Notes: generated by a model not told the origin, from the sequence alone. A stretch of 64,000 nucleotides of DNA from Dorea longicatena (GCF_024168045.1 NZ_CP100126.1:637501-701500), one strand, 5' to 3'; positions 25,754 through 34,857 are shown, counted from the stretch's first letter. Made by a program: numbers and translations.

Positions 25754-27245
25754 AAGACAAAAAATACTGATTGTCGATGATGCAAAGTTCAACAGGGATA
25801 TATTGAAAGAATTTCTTGGAGAAACCTATGATTATCTGGAAGCTGAAAATGGAAATCAGGCAGTCCAGATTATGGAAGAGAATCCGGGAATCGATCTGAT
25901 GCTTTTAGACATCAACATGCCACAGATGGATGGATTTGAAGTCCTGAAATGGATGAAACTAAGCCAATGCGTTGAAGAAACTCCTGTAATTATGATATCT
26001 TCGGAAGAATCTGTTGAGACTATGCGTAAAGCATATGAGATGGGAATCACAGATTATATTACACGGCCATTTGACTCTGTTATCGTAAAAAAGAGAGTTC
26101 AAAATACTTTGGGGCTATATGCAAATCAAAAGCGCCTGATCAATGTGGTCGTTGATCAGGTTTATGAAAAAGAAGAAAATAATAATATTATGATCAGGAT
26201 TCTGAGCAATGTATTAGGATCACGCAACAGTGAGAGTAGCGAACATATTTTACATATCCGTACTGCGACGGAAATGATGCTGAGGCAACTGGTAAAAACA
26301 ACGGATGCATATCATCTGACGGAGACTGATATTGCTATAATTACAACTGCATCTTCGCTTCATGATATTGGTAAAATACGCATTCCGGAAGAAATACTGA
26401 ATAAACCCGGAAGACTGACCGATGAAGAATTTAAAATTATGAAAACCCATAGTGAGATTGGAGCATCCATGATCCGGGATATGCATTTTTTGCAAAATCA
26501 TCCACTGGTGCATACCGCATGGGAAATCTGCAGATGGCATCATGAAAGATGGGATGGAAATGGGTATCCGGATGGCCTGAAAGGAGAAGAAATACCAATC
26601 TCTGCACAGGTGGTGTCTATTGTGGATGTTTATGATGCTCTTACCAGTGAAAGATGTTATAAGAAAGCATTTGATCATGATACGGCAATCAAGATGATCC
26701 TGGACGGGCAATGCGGACAGTTTAATCCGATCCTTCTCAAGTGTTTGGAAGAATTGAGCCTTCAGTTTTCAAAAATGCTCAGCAAAGAGATGGATAGTAA
26801 TAAATATTATTATGAGGCGCAGAGACTTTCGAATGAAATACTCAGTGAAAAATCTTTGCCGAACAAAAACTATTCGCAGAATGTCGTTAAAATTATGCAG
26901 GAAAAGATAGATTTTTTCAGATCGCACAGTGGCAAAAATTCTATCGAGTATAATGCAATTTCAGGGCAGCTAATCATAATAAACGAGGAGCAGCAGATAC
27001 TTTGTCAGAGAGATGATCCTAAATTTGATATATTCAATGTGTTCGAAGTGAGCATGGAAGACATTCAACACATTAGATTTTTGTTAAATCAGACATCTGT
27101 ACAAAATAATGAAATCACATTGCAGATAAAAGCGAAGGTGAAGAACGACAGTCAGATGTATCATTTGAAACTGCGTACGTTGTGGTCGCCTTTAAAGAAA
27201 GATGGATATATAGGAATTGTTGGATATTTTGACACTGTAAAATAG
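25746..27245 (+). CDS. REC-HD-GYP response regulator, probable c-di-GMP phosphodiesterase
   Basis: A 499-aa protein. The receiver domain (1-125) has phospho-acceptor D55 in LLLDINMP, and the HD-GYP domain (about 175-345) carries HD at 206-207 (SLHDIGK) and GYP at 273-275 (GNGYPDGLKGEEIP). A C-terminal domain of about 120 residues is of unknown type. HD-GYP enzymes linearise c-di-GMP to pGpG or GMP; the metal-binding signature looks complete. AAAGGAAAC precedes the ATG at 25746; the open frame further upstream overlaps the GGDEF remnant. Sitting in a c-di-GMP-riboswitch operon, it could close a feedback loop, with the hybrid kinases as possible phosphodonors. Confidence 0.9.
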   Translation: MNKRQKILIVDDAKFNRDILKEFLGETYDYLEAENGNQAVQIMEENPGIDLMLLDINMPQMDGFEVLKWMKLSQCVEETPVIMISSEESVETMRKAYEMGITDYITRPFDSVIVKKRVQNTLGLYANQKRLINVVVDQVYEKEENNNIMIRILSNVLGSRNSESSEHILHIRTATEMMLRQLVKTTDAYHLTETDIAIITTASSLHDIGKIRIPEEILNKPGRLTDEEFKIMKTHSEIGASMIRDMHFLQNHPLVHTAWEICRWHHERWDGNGYPDGLKGEEIPISAQVVSIVDVYDALTSERCYKKAFDHDTAIKMILDGQCGQFNPILLKCLEELSLQFSKMLSKEMDSNKYYYEAQRLSNEILSEKSLPNKNYSQNVVKIMQEKIDFFRSHSGKNSIEYNAISGQLIIINEEQQILCQRDDPKFDIFNVFEVSMEDIQHIRFLLNQTSVQNNEITLQIKAKVKNDSQMYHLKLRTLWSPLKKDGYIGIVGYFDTVK

Positions 27246-27290
27246 AAAAATGCAAAGCAGTGGAGGGAATGCGGCATTAAGTAAAAATGG

Positions 27291-27326
27291 GAGAAACGTT
27301 GAAATTACAGCGTTTCTCTTATTTTT
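27291..27326 (+). terminator. Terminator of the c-di-GMP/kinase operon
   Basis: GAGAAACG / CGTTTCTC, 12-base loop, T-rich tail. Confidence 0.85.
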
Positions 27327-27409
27327 GTTTCAAAAAGCTTGAACACATTTGATCACTTTATGATAAAATACCAAGATTCCGATTTTCTATTAAATTTTCT
27401 CGAAAAATA

Positions 27410-27440
27410 TTGACCTTCAAGTTACTTGATCGTTTACATT
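27410..27440 (+). promoter_or_regulatory. MerR-type promoter, site A
   Basis: TTGACC at 27410, a 19-base spacer and TACATT. The overlong spacer contains CTTCAAG-N3-CTTGA, the layout MerR activators correct by DNA distortion. Matching promoters lie at 39799-39829 (minus) and 41781-41811. Confidence 0.7.
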
Positions 27441-27491
27441 ATAAGCAAGGCAAGTGTAAAGATTAAGTAGAAGAAAGGCGGGCGTAAGAGT

Positions 27492-28109
27492 ATGAAAGAG
27501 AAAATGAGAAAAGTAAGATATCCAATGTTGATTGTGTGGGGGATATTTATGGGAGCTGCAGGAACAGCAGGAGTAAAATCATCGTGGCATGTAATACCTG
27601 GCTGGTTGATAGGTGTTATTGTCATATTGGGAATCATGGTGATGTTAACCTGGATGATTTCAGGGAAAAATGATAAGTCAATAAAAACAACTGAGAAGGA
27701 AACGGAAAAATTAACATCAAAGTACAATTCAGAAATTTCCGTTATTTCAAAAGCAGTAGAAGAGCCTGTGGAGTTGGAATTTTGGGGAAAACGAAATGGT
27801 ATTGATCAATTTAGAGTAAAAAGTATCGCTGGACGGAATATTGTGAGTGATCATGTTCTGTTGATTAGTTTTGATGGTTCAGAAGCCAGGGATGTGGCAT
27901 TAGATGCAGTTGTAACAGGGAAAGAACATTCGGAGTATTTTGGAAAGATTGAAATGCTTTATTGTAAGAGACAACAGGGACATTATGGGACGGAGAAACT
28001 TAAAACGGAAAAAATTGATAAAGTGATACTGAGTAAGGAACAATGGGAAAACGAAACAGGAAAAATAAAATTATTGGAATTGTGGAATTGTATTCCATTT
28101 GAAAAATAG
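27492..28109 (+). CDS. Membrane protein of unknown function (putative MerR-regulon member)
   Basis: A 205-aa protein with two N-terminal membrane helices (about 12-30 and 36-58) and a C-terminal domain of about 130 residues. AGAAAGGCGGGCG precedes the ATG. The C-terminal text YCKRQQGHYGTEKLKTEKID with a later QWEN aligns with YCKEQKGLFGKVKYKTIKH and DWKN in the protein at 41868-42236, so the two are distant paralogues. Both genes sit behind the same MerR-type promoter. No function is recognised; a membrane-stress or signal-relay role is conceivable. Confidence 0.7.
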   Translation: MKEKMRKVRYPMLIVWGIFMGAAGTAGVKSSWHVIPGWLIGVIVILGIMVMLTWMISGKNDKSIKTTEKETEKLTSKYNSEISVISKAVEEPVELEFWGKRNGIDQFRVKSIAGRNIVSDHVLLISFDGSEARDVALDAVVTGKEHSEYFGKIEMLYCKRQQGHYGTEKLKTEKIDKVILSKEQWENETGKIKLLELWNCIPFEK

Positions 28110-28206
28110 TATGAAATGCGGGAATATAGAAGGAAGTTATGAATAGCTGGCTTCTTACTATGTAAAGAAGTAAAGAAGCACTGGTTTTGATTGCCATGCA
28201 TTTGAA

Positions 28207-28240
28207 AGAAGCTGCCACTGGCAGCTTCTCTTGCGTTTTT
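28207..28240. terminator. Symmetric hairpin between convergent genes
   Basis: AGAAGCTGCC-ACT-GGCAGCTTCT is a perfect 10-bp stem with TTTTT seven bases later on the plus strand. It separates the convergent gene pair and shares its flank with repeats at 39356 and 63413. Confidence 0.65.
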
Positions 28241-29348
28241 ACAGAAAATCCTGACAAGATACCAGAAGATCAATCTTCTTCCACTGTGTCTCTTCATCAA
28301 TACAGTTGCCCTCTTCAACGGAAGCAAAGCCACATTGCGGAGAAAGTGCGATCTGCTCTCCGACTACGGAGCGGGCTTCGGCATAACGTTTTTTAAGAAA
28401 ATCATGATCTTCCAGAATCGGGTTCTTGGTAGAGATTAATCCTGCGACAAAGATAGCATCCTTATCTTTCAGGACAGACCATGGAGCAAAGGAACCGGAA
28501 CGGGCATCGTCGTATTCTACGAAGAATGCGTCATACGGAATTTCAGCGATTACCGGGGCAACGGAATCGTAAAATCCATGGAACAGAGGATTTCCCTTGA
28601 AGTTTCCTTTACAGAAATGTGTTGCAATAAAGAAATCTTCCGGTTTGTGTTCCAGAGCTTTTGTTGATACAAGCTGGAACCAGTTCAGAATCTGTCCTTT
28701 TGTATATCCAAGAGCAGTTATCTTTTTCTGGAAGTTCTCATCGATGAGATAAGTCCATGATGTATCATCAATCTGAAGATAACGGCAGCCATGGTCGTAG
28801 AAATCTAAAATTGCATCCTGATAGGCTTTTGCAATATCATCGATCAGTGCATGGATGTCTGTTCCGTAATAAGGTGTCTCTTTATTACCAAGCTGAAGGA
28901 AGTGATCAATCAGAATCATATTCGGACCGGAAATACATTTTTTAGCCGTAATACCGTCATATTTTTGTGCCAGAGAATGAAGATAGTCCCACGCACAAAG
29001 CTCCGGATGTGCCTTGTTCTTATCATAGAAGAACTTACCGGTAACGGTTCCAAGCTCAATTTCATTACTGGTTCCATTGATTTCTTTTGTGAAATGAATG
29101 GTATCGAATCCATCAAATTCTTTGAGCCAGTCCAAATGCCACCACCTGCGGCGGAATTCTCCGTCTGTTACATATTTCAAACCGTGTGCCACTTCATTTT
29201 CTACCAGTGATGCGATTGCAAGATCTTCAGCTTGTGTTAATTCTTCTTTTGTAATCTTACCGTCTTTATAAGCTTTACGTGCTTCTTTAATTTCTGCAGG
29301 TCGTAAAAAAGAACCTACGATGTCATAAGTTAATGTGTCTTTTATCAT
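28239..29348 (-). CDS. Cobalamin-independent methionine synthase-like (MetE C-terminal domain) protein
   Basis: A 369-aa single-domain member of the MetE/UROD-like superfamily. Zinc ligands typical of MetE are visible: HFC in IATHFCKGN, E in FFVEYDDARSG and C in SPQCGF. YLQIDDTSW matches the substrate-binding strand. Stand-alone proteins of this type transfer methyl groups to thiols; some may make methionine from homocysteine with an unknown donor. The N-terminal folate half of MetE is absent, as usual for this subfamily. GGGGG precedes the ATG on the minus strand. The exact substrate is uncertain. Confidence 0.82.
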   Translation of the reverse strand: MIKDTLTYDIVGSFLRPAEIKEARKAYKDGKITKEELTQAEDLAIASLVENEVAHGLKYVTDGEFRRRWWHLDWLKEFDGFDTIHFTKEINGTSNEIELGTVTGKFFYDKNKAHPELCAWDYLHSLAQKYDGITAKKCISGPNMILIDHFLQLGNKETPYYGTDIHALIDDIAKAYQDAILDFYDHGCRYLQIDDTSWTYLIDENFQKKITALGYTKGQILNWFQLVSTKALEHKPEDFFIATHFCKGNFKGNPLFHGFYDSVAPVIAEIPYDAFFVEYDDARSGSFAPWSVLKDKDAIFVAGLISTKNPILEDHDFLKKRYAEARSVVGEQIALSPQCGFASVEEGNCIDEETQWKKIDLLVSCQDFL

Positions 29349-29451
29349 ATGAAAACCCCCGATTTTTTGATTATTTGTCTTTGCTTAGTTGATGATTTTA
29401 TTATGCCAGATGTAATAGCTTTTTGCATAATACTTAAAATTGTGGGTTTGG

Positions 29452-29468
29452 TATAGTTTTAAACTATA
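29452..29468. promoter_or_regulatory. Palindromic operator candidate between divergent genes
   Basis: TATAGTTTTAAACTATA is a 17-base palindrome with 8-base arms in the divergent gap between the MetE-like and chromate-transporter genes. A LysR- or MarR-like regulator could bind it; no such gene is adjacent. Confidence 0.4.
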
Positions 29469-29601
29469 GCATATGAAAAAGAAGATCAATATTGCTGTTT
29501 GTGGATATTTAAAAATTTTTTATTATCTTAAAGAGTGTATAATATAAATATGACATGTGTTACATTAGAATTGAAACCACAGGAGAAAAGGGAAATCGAA
29601 T

Positions 29602-30168
29602 ATGAACAGCAGAAAAAAAGTCTTATGGAAGATATTCATTTCAACATTATATTTAAGTGCATTTACATTCGGTGGCGGTTACGTGATTGTGAGCCTGATG
29701 AAGAAGAAATTTGTAGATGAGCTTCACTGGATCGAAGAAAAGGAAATGCTGGATCTGGTTGCGATTGCACAGTCTTCACCCGGGGCAATCGCGATAAATG
29801 GAGCAATTGTTGTAGGATATAAGCTTGCAGGAATTGCTGGTGTACTGGTATCGATTATCGGAACAGTCATTCCGCCATTTGTCATTATAGCGTTACTTTC
29901 TGTCTGTTATAATGCGTTTCGCACTAATGAACTGGTAAGTCAGATGTTGGAAGGCATGCAGGCGGGAGTCGGAGCGGTGATCGCGTCAGTAACCTATGAG
30001 ATGGGCGCGGGCATAGTGAAAGAAAAGGACGGAATCTCGCTGCTGATCATGGCAGGTGCATTTGTGGCATCCTGTGTATTTGAAGTAAATGTTGTGTATA
30101 TTGTGATTATATGTGGATTGCTGGGTGTCTTACGCACATGTATGAGCAGGAAAGGAGAAGGCAAATGA
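29602..30168 (+). CDS. Chromate transporter half-protein, first subunit
   Basis: A 188-aa membrane protein of the short-chain CHR family. It shows the signature FTFGGGYVIVSLM, a conserved EEKEMLDLVAIAQSSPGAIAING block and about five or six membrane helices. Short CHR proteins work as pairs of opposite topology, and the partner starts within its stop codon (ATGA overlap). In anaerobic gut bacteria the transported anion may not be chromate. GGAG upstream of the ATG supports the start. Confidence 0.88.
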   Translation: MNSRKKVLWKIFISTLYLSAFTFGGGYVIVSLMKKKFVDELHWIEEKEMLDLVAIAQSSPGAIAINGAIVVGYKLAGIAGVLVSIIGTVIPPFVIIALLSVCYNAFRTNELVSQMLEGMQAGVGAVIASVTYEMGAGIVKEKDGISLLIMAGAFVASCVFEVNVVYIVIICGLLGVLRTCMSRKGEGK

Positions 30169-30722
30169 TATATCTGCAGCTTTTCTTAAGCTTTTTACAG
30201 GTTGGAATGTTCAGTTTTGGCGGCGGTTATGCGGCGATGCCCCTGATACAGGGACAGGTTGTGACGGGACATCATTGGCTTAGTATGTCGGAATTTACGG
30301 ATCTTATTACAATCTCCCAGATGACACCGGGACCGATCGCGGTGAATTCGGCAACCTTTGTCGGAATCAAGATTGCGGGGATACCGGGTGCCCTGGCAGC
30401 AACATTTGGATGCATTCTGCCCTCTTGTATTATCGTAACTGTTATTGCAAAACTATATTTAAAATATCGCAGTATGGAGGTATTGCAAGGTGTACTGGGA
30501 TCTTTAAGACCTGCCGTTGTGGCGATGATCGCATCAGCAGGGATCACAATCCTGATCACGGCATTCTGGGGAAACAGGGATCTGATCGCACTTGCAGGGA
30601 CGAAATGGAGTTTGGTAGTGATTTTTGTAGTTTGTATGATATTACTTCGGAAAGTGAAAATGAATCCAATATGGGTGATGGTCCTGGCCGGAGTGATGAA
30701 AGTGGGAATATCACTCATTTGA
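30165..30722 (+). CDS. Chromate transporter half-protein, second subunit
   Basis: A 185-aa partner of the preceding short CHR protein, with MFSFGGGYAAMPLIQ, the DLITISQMTPGPIAVNSATF block and five or six membrane helices. The start at 30165 overlaps the upstream stop and has AAAGGAGAAGGC before it; an earlier ATG at 30111 lies inside the first gene. Coupled translation suits equal amounts of both halves in a heterodimer. Confidence 0.88.
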   Translation: MIYLQLFLSFLQVGMFSFGGGYAAMPLIQGQVVTGHHWLSMSEFTDLITISQMTPGPIAVNSATFVGIKIAGIPGALAATFGCILPSCIIVTVIAKLYLKYRSMEVLQGVLGSLRPAVVAMIASAGITILITAFWGNRDLIALAGTKWSLVVIFVVCMILLRKVKMNPIWVMVLAGVMKVGISLI

Positions 30723-30792
30723 AATTGAATAAAGGGGAAATTACATAGGGAAAAAACAAAAAATGTGGAAAAAGTAGGAGAGGGACAAAAAA

Positions 30793-32169
30793 ATGGGGAA
30801 AAAAACAATTGAGAAAAATGCGATCACGGAAGGAGTTATCTGGAAACAACTGTTGATCTTCTTCTTCCCGATCATGCTTGGGACGTTGATCCAGCAGTTA
30901 TATACAACTGTGGATACGATCATTGTAGGACGCTTCGTGGGAAAAGCGGCACTTGCCAGTGTCGGAGGACCGGCAGCCGTCTTATCAACAATTGTTGTTA
31001 CATTCTTTAATGGGCTGGCGAACGGGGCAGCAGTTATTATCGCACAATATTATGGTGCAAAGGACAGGAGGAGCCTGCATGTGGGGGTACATACGGCATA
31101 TCTGTTCTCTGTCGTGATCAGTCTGATCGTATCACTGACCGGTACAGTATTGACACCATGGCTGCTTAAAATCATGAATACACCACAGGATATGATGGCG
31201 GATTCTATAACTTATCTCAGAATTTACTTTATGGGAATTCTGTTTACGCTGGTCTACAATATGGGATCGGCAATCATGAGGGCGGTCGGAGATTCCAGAA
31301 GACCACTTCTCTATCTGTTGATCTGCTGTGTGATGAATATCATACTGGACATTGTCATGGTGGTAGGAATGAAGATGGGGATTGCGGGGGCAGCACTCGC
31401 GACGGTTATTTCACAATGTGTCAGTGCAGTTCTGGTTACCTGGTCGCTGACCAGGGCATATGATGCTATGAAATTAAAGTTCCGTGAACTCCGGATGGAT
31501 GCCAGAGTATTGAGAAAAGAATTGAAAATCGGTGTTCCGGGGGCACTTCAGGCATGTGCTTACGGTGTGACAAATGTAGTGATTCAGGCATCCGTCAACA
31601 GTTTTGGTACAGATACCGCTGCAGGATGGGCAGCTTACGGAAAGCTTGATATGATCTTCTGGACAGTATCGAGCGCGCTTGGTGCGGCAGTGACCACATT
31701 CGCCGGACAGAACTACGGGGCAGGAAAGATGGACAGGGTATATAAAAGTATCCGGGTGAATGTAGTGATCTCTTATATATTTACAGGAGCTATTATTATA
31801 GTCCTGTTTGCATTCTGCGAACCGTTATACCATATGTTCACGACAGATCCAAAGGTCATCGGGATAGGAGTATATATGTTACGTTTCCTGATTCCGAGTT
31901 ATCTGTTGAGTGTGCTGCTTGAGAATCTGTCTGGAGGACTGCGTGGTCTGGGAGATGTCCTCTGGCCGACCATATTTACATTCGGAGGTCTGTTCTTTGT
32001 AAGGCTTCCGTGGATCATAATTCTTACGAAGATTCATCATAAGGTGGAGATTCTGCTGATCAGTTATCCGCTGGCATGGGGGGCAACGTTACTTTGTCTG
32101 ATCCCGTACTATTTCTGGCGGAAGAAAAGAAGAATGAGTACATATGGATCTCATCTTCAAAAATCATAG
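30793..32169 (+). CDS. MATE family efflux transporter
   Basis: A 458-aa polytopic membrane protein with about twelve helices, in the usual range for MATE pumps. The N-terminus (FPIMLGTLIQQLYTTVDTIIVGRFVG) and repeats such as GAALATVISQ and the AGQNYGA loop are typical. It should export cationic compounds or drugs using a sodium or proton gradient. AGGAG lies upstream of the ATG. No regulator is adjacent, so the substrate is unknown. Confidence 0.9.
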   Translation: MGKKTIEKNAITEGVIWKQLLIFFFPIMLGTLIQQLYTTVDTIIVGRFVGKAALASVGGPAAVLSTIVVTFFNGLANGAAVIIAQYYGAKDRRSLHVGVHTAYLFSVVISLIVSLTGTVLTPWLLKIMNTPQDMMADSITYLRIYFMGILFTLVYNMGSAIMRAVGDSRRPLLYLLICCVMNIILDIVMVVGMKMGIAGAALATVISQCVSAVLVTWSLTRAYDAMKLKFRELRMDARVLRKELKIGVPGALQACAYGVTNVVIQASVNSFGTDTAAGWAAYGKLDMIFWTVSSALGAAVTTFAGQNYGAGKMDRVYKSIRVNVVISYIFTGAIIIVLFAFCEPLYHMFTTDPKVIGIGVYMLRFLIPSYLLSVLLENLSGGLRGLGDVLWPTIFTFGGLFFVRLPWIIILTKIHHKVEILLISYPLAWGATLLCLIPYYFWRKKRRMSTYGSHLQKS

Positions 32170-32231
32170 ATTATATGTTAAAATATAGACAGTATGTTTG
32201 GAGAAAAGAGTAGCAGGAAAGGACAGAAAGA

Positions 32232-33608
32232 ATGAGGTGTGCGATGACGGATAAGAAGGACTGTATGACAATGGAGCAGGCAGAACAGAAGATGGAGTGC
32301 CTAAGAGAAGTGTTCTCAATTGTACGCCTGGTTGATGGTGAGATGCTGGAGAAGAGAGCGGAGCACAGTGCGGATGCAGATGTAATGGAGATGTGTCAGT
32401 GCTATTCATTCTGGAATAAGGCAAAGCCGTGTGAGAATTGCATATCTATGAAATCGCTGAGAGAAAAAAAACAGGCAGCGAAGCTGGAATTTCTGGATTC
32501 GGATATTTTTCAGGTGTTTTCAAGATATGTGGAGATTGATGGAAAACCGTACGTAATGGAGATGTTGAAGAAGCTGGATGAAGACACATTGATTGATGCG
32601 GTTGGATATGGGAAGATGGTCCAGAAGCTTTCTGTTTATAATGACAAGCTTTACAGAGATGCGCTGACAGGGGCTTATAATCGGAGATACTATGAAGATG
32701 AGATTAAGCATGTAAAGGGAAAAGCAGGGGTTGCGATTCTTGATGTAGATGATTTTAAGTTATATAATGATATGCGTGGTCATCACGCAGGAGATATGGC
32801 ACTGATTACAGTGGTAGAAGTAATACGGCAATATATCAGAAAGACAGATAAACTGATCAGATACGGAGGGGATGAATTTCTGCTTTTACTGCCGGAGATC
32901 GACAGTGAGAACTTTGCGCGGAAGCTGAATAAGATTAAGAAAAAAATTGCTGAAACGAGTGTCCCAGGATATGAGCGGATTAAGTTATCAGTCAGCATCG
33001 GAGGTGTGTCAGCGACAGAAGAGACAGTGGAAGAGGCTGTCCAGAGAGCGGATAAACGGATGTACCTTGCTAAAATGTATAAAAATACTGCAATGGTAGA
33101 GGGAATGGATCAGAAAATAGCGGAGGAGGATCATGATGAGCATACGGATATTCTAAAGCCACGGATTCTTATTGTAGATGATTCTAAGATCAACCGAGAA
33201 CTTCTGACAGAAATTCTGCAGGATAAGTACCAGATCATAGAAGCGGAAAACGGGAACGAATGTGTAGAGAAGCTGGAGAAATATGGAAATGATATAGCAT
33301 TGATACTTCTGGATATTGTGATGCCGAAGATGGATGGATTTGCAGTACTGGAATATATGAATCAGGAACAGTGGATAGATGACATTCCGGTAATTGTAAT
33401 ATCAGGAGAGGATTCGGAAGAATATATCGGGAGAGCTTACGAAGCCGGTGCCGTGGATTATATTAGGCGTCCGTTTGATATGCGGATCGTATATCAACGG
33501 GTATTTAACATGATCAAATTATATGCAAAACAGCGCAGACTGGTAAAAATCCTGACAGCGCAGATAGAAGAGAGAGAAAACCTGTCACAGATTTCCGACA
33601 AGTCATAA
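32232..33608 (+). CDS. Diguanylate cyclase with C-terminal receiver domain (GGDEF-REC)
   Basis: A 458-aa protein. The N-terminal PAS-like region (1-125) includes clustered cysteines (CQC at 55-57; C67 and C70). The GGDEF domain (about 140-290) has an intact GGDEF motif at 212-216 and inhibitory I-site RKTD at 203-206. The receiver domain (about 310-430) has ILLDIVMP. It should make c-di-GMP under product inhibition. The receiver resembles that of the HD-GYP protein at 25746, and the cysteines might bind metal or sense redox. It is the only complete c-di-GMP synthase in the window, so it may feed the riboswitch locus 5 kb away. Confidence 0.9.
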   Translation: MRCAMTDKKDCMTMEQAEQKMECLREVFSIVRLVDGEMLEKRAEHSADADVMEMCQCYSFWNKAKPCENCISMKSLREKKQAAKLEFLDSDIFQVFSRYVEIDGKPYVMEMLKKLDEDTLIDAVGYGKMVQKLSVYNDKLYRDALTGAYNRRYYEDEIKHVKGKAGVAILDVDDFKLYNDMRGHHAGDMALITVVEVIRQYIRKTDKLIRYGGDEFLLLLPEIDSENFARKLNKIKKKIAETSVPGYERIKLSVSIGGVSATEETVEEAVQRADKRMYLAKMYKNTAMVEGMDQKIAEEDHDEHTDILKPRILIVDDSKINRELLTEILQDKYQIIEAENGNECVEKLEKYGNDIALILLDIVMPKMDGFAVLEYMNQEQWIDDIPVIVISGEDSEEYIGRAYEAGAVDYIRRPFDMRIVYQRVFNMIKLYAKQRRLVKILTAQIEERENLSQISDKS

Positions 33609-33648
33609 TCATTGATGAGACTTGGAGAAAATCTGCGGCAGGTTTTCT
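33575..33648. terminator. Long hairpin terminator overlapping the GGDEF-REC 3' end
   Basis: AGAAAACCTG (33575) pairs with CAGGTTTTCT (33639-33648), and inner segments AGATTT/AAAATCT and CAAGTC/GACTTG also pair. The stem starts inside the coding region and serves both convergent genes. Confidence 0.65.
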
Positions 33649-33651
33649 TTG

Positions 33652-34509
33652 TTAATAATTTCCGAGTTTATTCAGATATTTGTCAATCGTATTAAGTCTT
33701 TTTTCAATTCCCTTGGCCTTATGGCTGATGATTTCCAGCAAAGACTCTGTTACGAACTGCGGACCGATCATAGAGTTGAAGAATGTATTACTGTCTACCG
33801 GGACTGTAAGAAGAATGTCGGCATATTGTGCAAGCAGGGAACTCGGTTTATCAGTGATCACAATTATTGAAGCTCCGGCATCGCGTGCCATCTCGGCGGT
33901 CACTTCGTCCTGAGAAGAATATCTTGGAAAACTAAATAATACCAGACAGTCGGTCTGCGAGATATTGCACATATGATCAATCGGGCTCATGGAAGTTGTG
34001 GTTGTCATGGTTACATGCGGAACCATCTGTTTTAAATACAGGAGGAAGAAATCTGCAAGACAGATATTTCCTCTCGTTGCAGCAATGTATTTGTGCTTAC
34101 TGGAAACAATAAGATCCGCAGCCTTCTCAAAGGTCTCAATGGAGTTTTGGATAAATATCTCTTCAAGGTTATGAGCAGCATTCTTAAAATGCCGGTTGAT
34201 GTAATCAGAAGAGTTGTCTAATTTTGCCTGCTTTGCAATCCGCTGGGATGGGATTGTGATACTGCTGGAAATGCTGAGTACTTTGTCCTGATAATCTTTC
34301 CGCAGTGCCTTCTGAAAATCCATAAAGCCGTCAAATCCGATCGTACGGCTGAAACGGATTACGGAAGACTCACTCACCCCGAGCTTTAAAGCAATCTCCG
34401 TAGATGTCATAAAACAGGCTTCCGAAGCATTATCCAGAACATATTCCGCAATGATCCTCTGCGTTTTGGTAAGATGTGCAGAATGGAGTAATTCCTTCAT
34501 ATCTTTCAT
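33652..34509 (-). CDS. RpiR/MurR-family transcriptional regulator
   Basis: A 285-aa regulator with an N-terminal HTH_6 domain (LTKTQRIIAEYVL, then LGVSESSVIRFSRTIGFDGFMDF) and a C-terminal SIS domain (about 125-255, YIAATRGNICLADFF). The SIS core is divergent compared with the nan-island RpiR. It is transcribed away from the alanine symporter/alanine dehydrogenase genes, and a 26-base inverted repeat lies in the gap. It may regulate them, although RpiR proteins usually sense phosphosugars. A second Met four codons in is an alternative start. Confidence 0.87.
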   Translation of the reverse strand: MKDMKELLHSAHLTKTQRIIAEYVLDNASEACFMTSTEIALKLGVSESSVIRFSRTIGFDGFMDFQKALRKDYQDKVLSISSSITIPSQRIAKQAKLDNSSDYINRHFKNAAHNLEEIFIQNSIETFEKAADLIVSSKHKYIAATRGNICLADFFLLYLKQMVPHVTMTTTTSMSPIDHMCNISQTDCLVLFSFPRYSSQDEVTAEMARDAGASIIVITDKPSSLLAQYADILLTVPVDSNTFFNSMIGPQFVTESLLEIISHKAKGIEKRLNTIDKYLNKLGNY

Positions 34510-34747
34510 AATATAGTTCCTCCGAAAGTGATATTGATAATTAGATTAAAACATGAATCTGGGAAAGTTGCAAGACGGAGAGCATGAAAAAAGAAAAAAA
34601 CGTGTGGATATGGGGAAAAGAAGATAGAACTTATAGATAATGATGATTTTTTCTCGTTATTTATATATCACACAAATGAAGTATACTCCAATCTTTTTGA
34701 ATGAAAATCGTAAAAAAAGGAGAAAACCATGTGCATATTGCACAAAA

Positions 34748-34773
34748 ATATGTGTGAAAATAATAACACATAT
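34748..34773. promoter_or_regulatory. Inverted repeat upstream of the alanine symporter
   Basis: ATATGTGT and ACACATAT form 8-base arms with a 10-base spacer. A likely promoter follows (TTGTGT, 17 bases, TGTTAT, 34793-34821). Candidate operator for the adjacent RpiR protein. A 16-codon frame (34729-34779) with a good AAGGAG overlaps it. Confidence 0.5.
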
Positions 34774-34857
34774 GGATAAAGTGCAAAAATAATTGTGTAC
34801 AAAAAAATAATGGTATGTTATTATCAAACCAACGAACGACGAAAGAGAGGAAAAGAA

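Noticed and set aside
34795..34857. Longer N-terminus for the alanine symporter
   Set aside because: The extension (MYKKIMVCYYQTNERR) has no ribosome site and is absent from the family; ATG 34858 has a good one.
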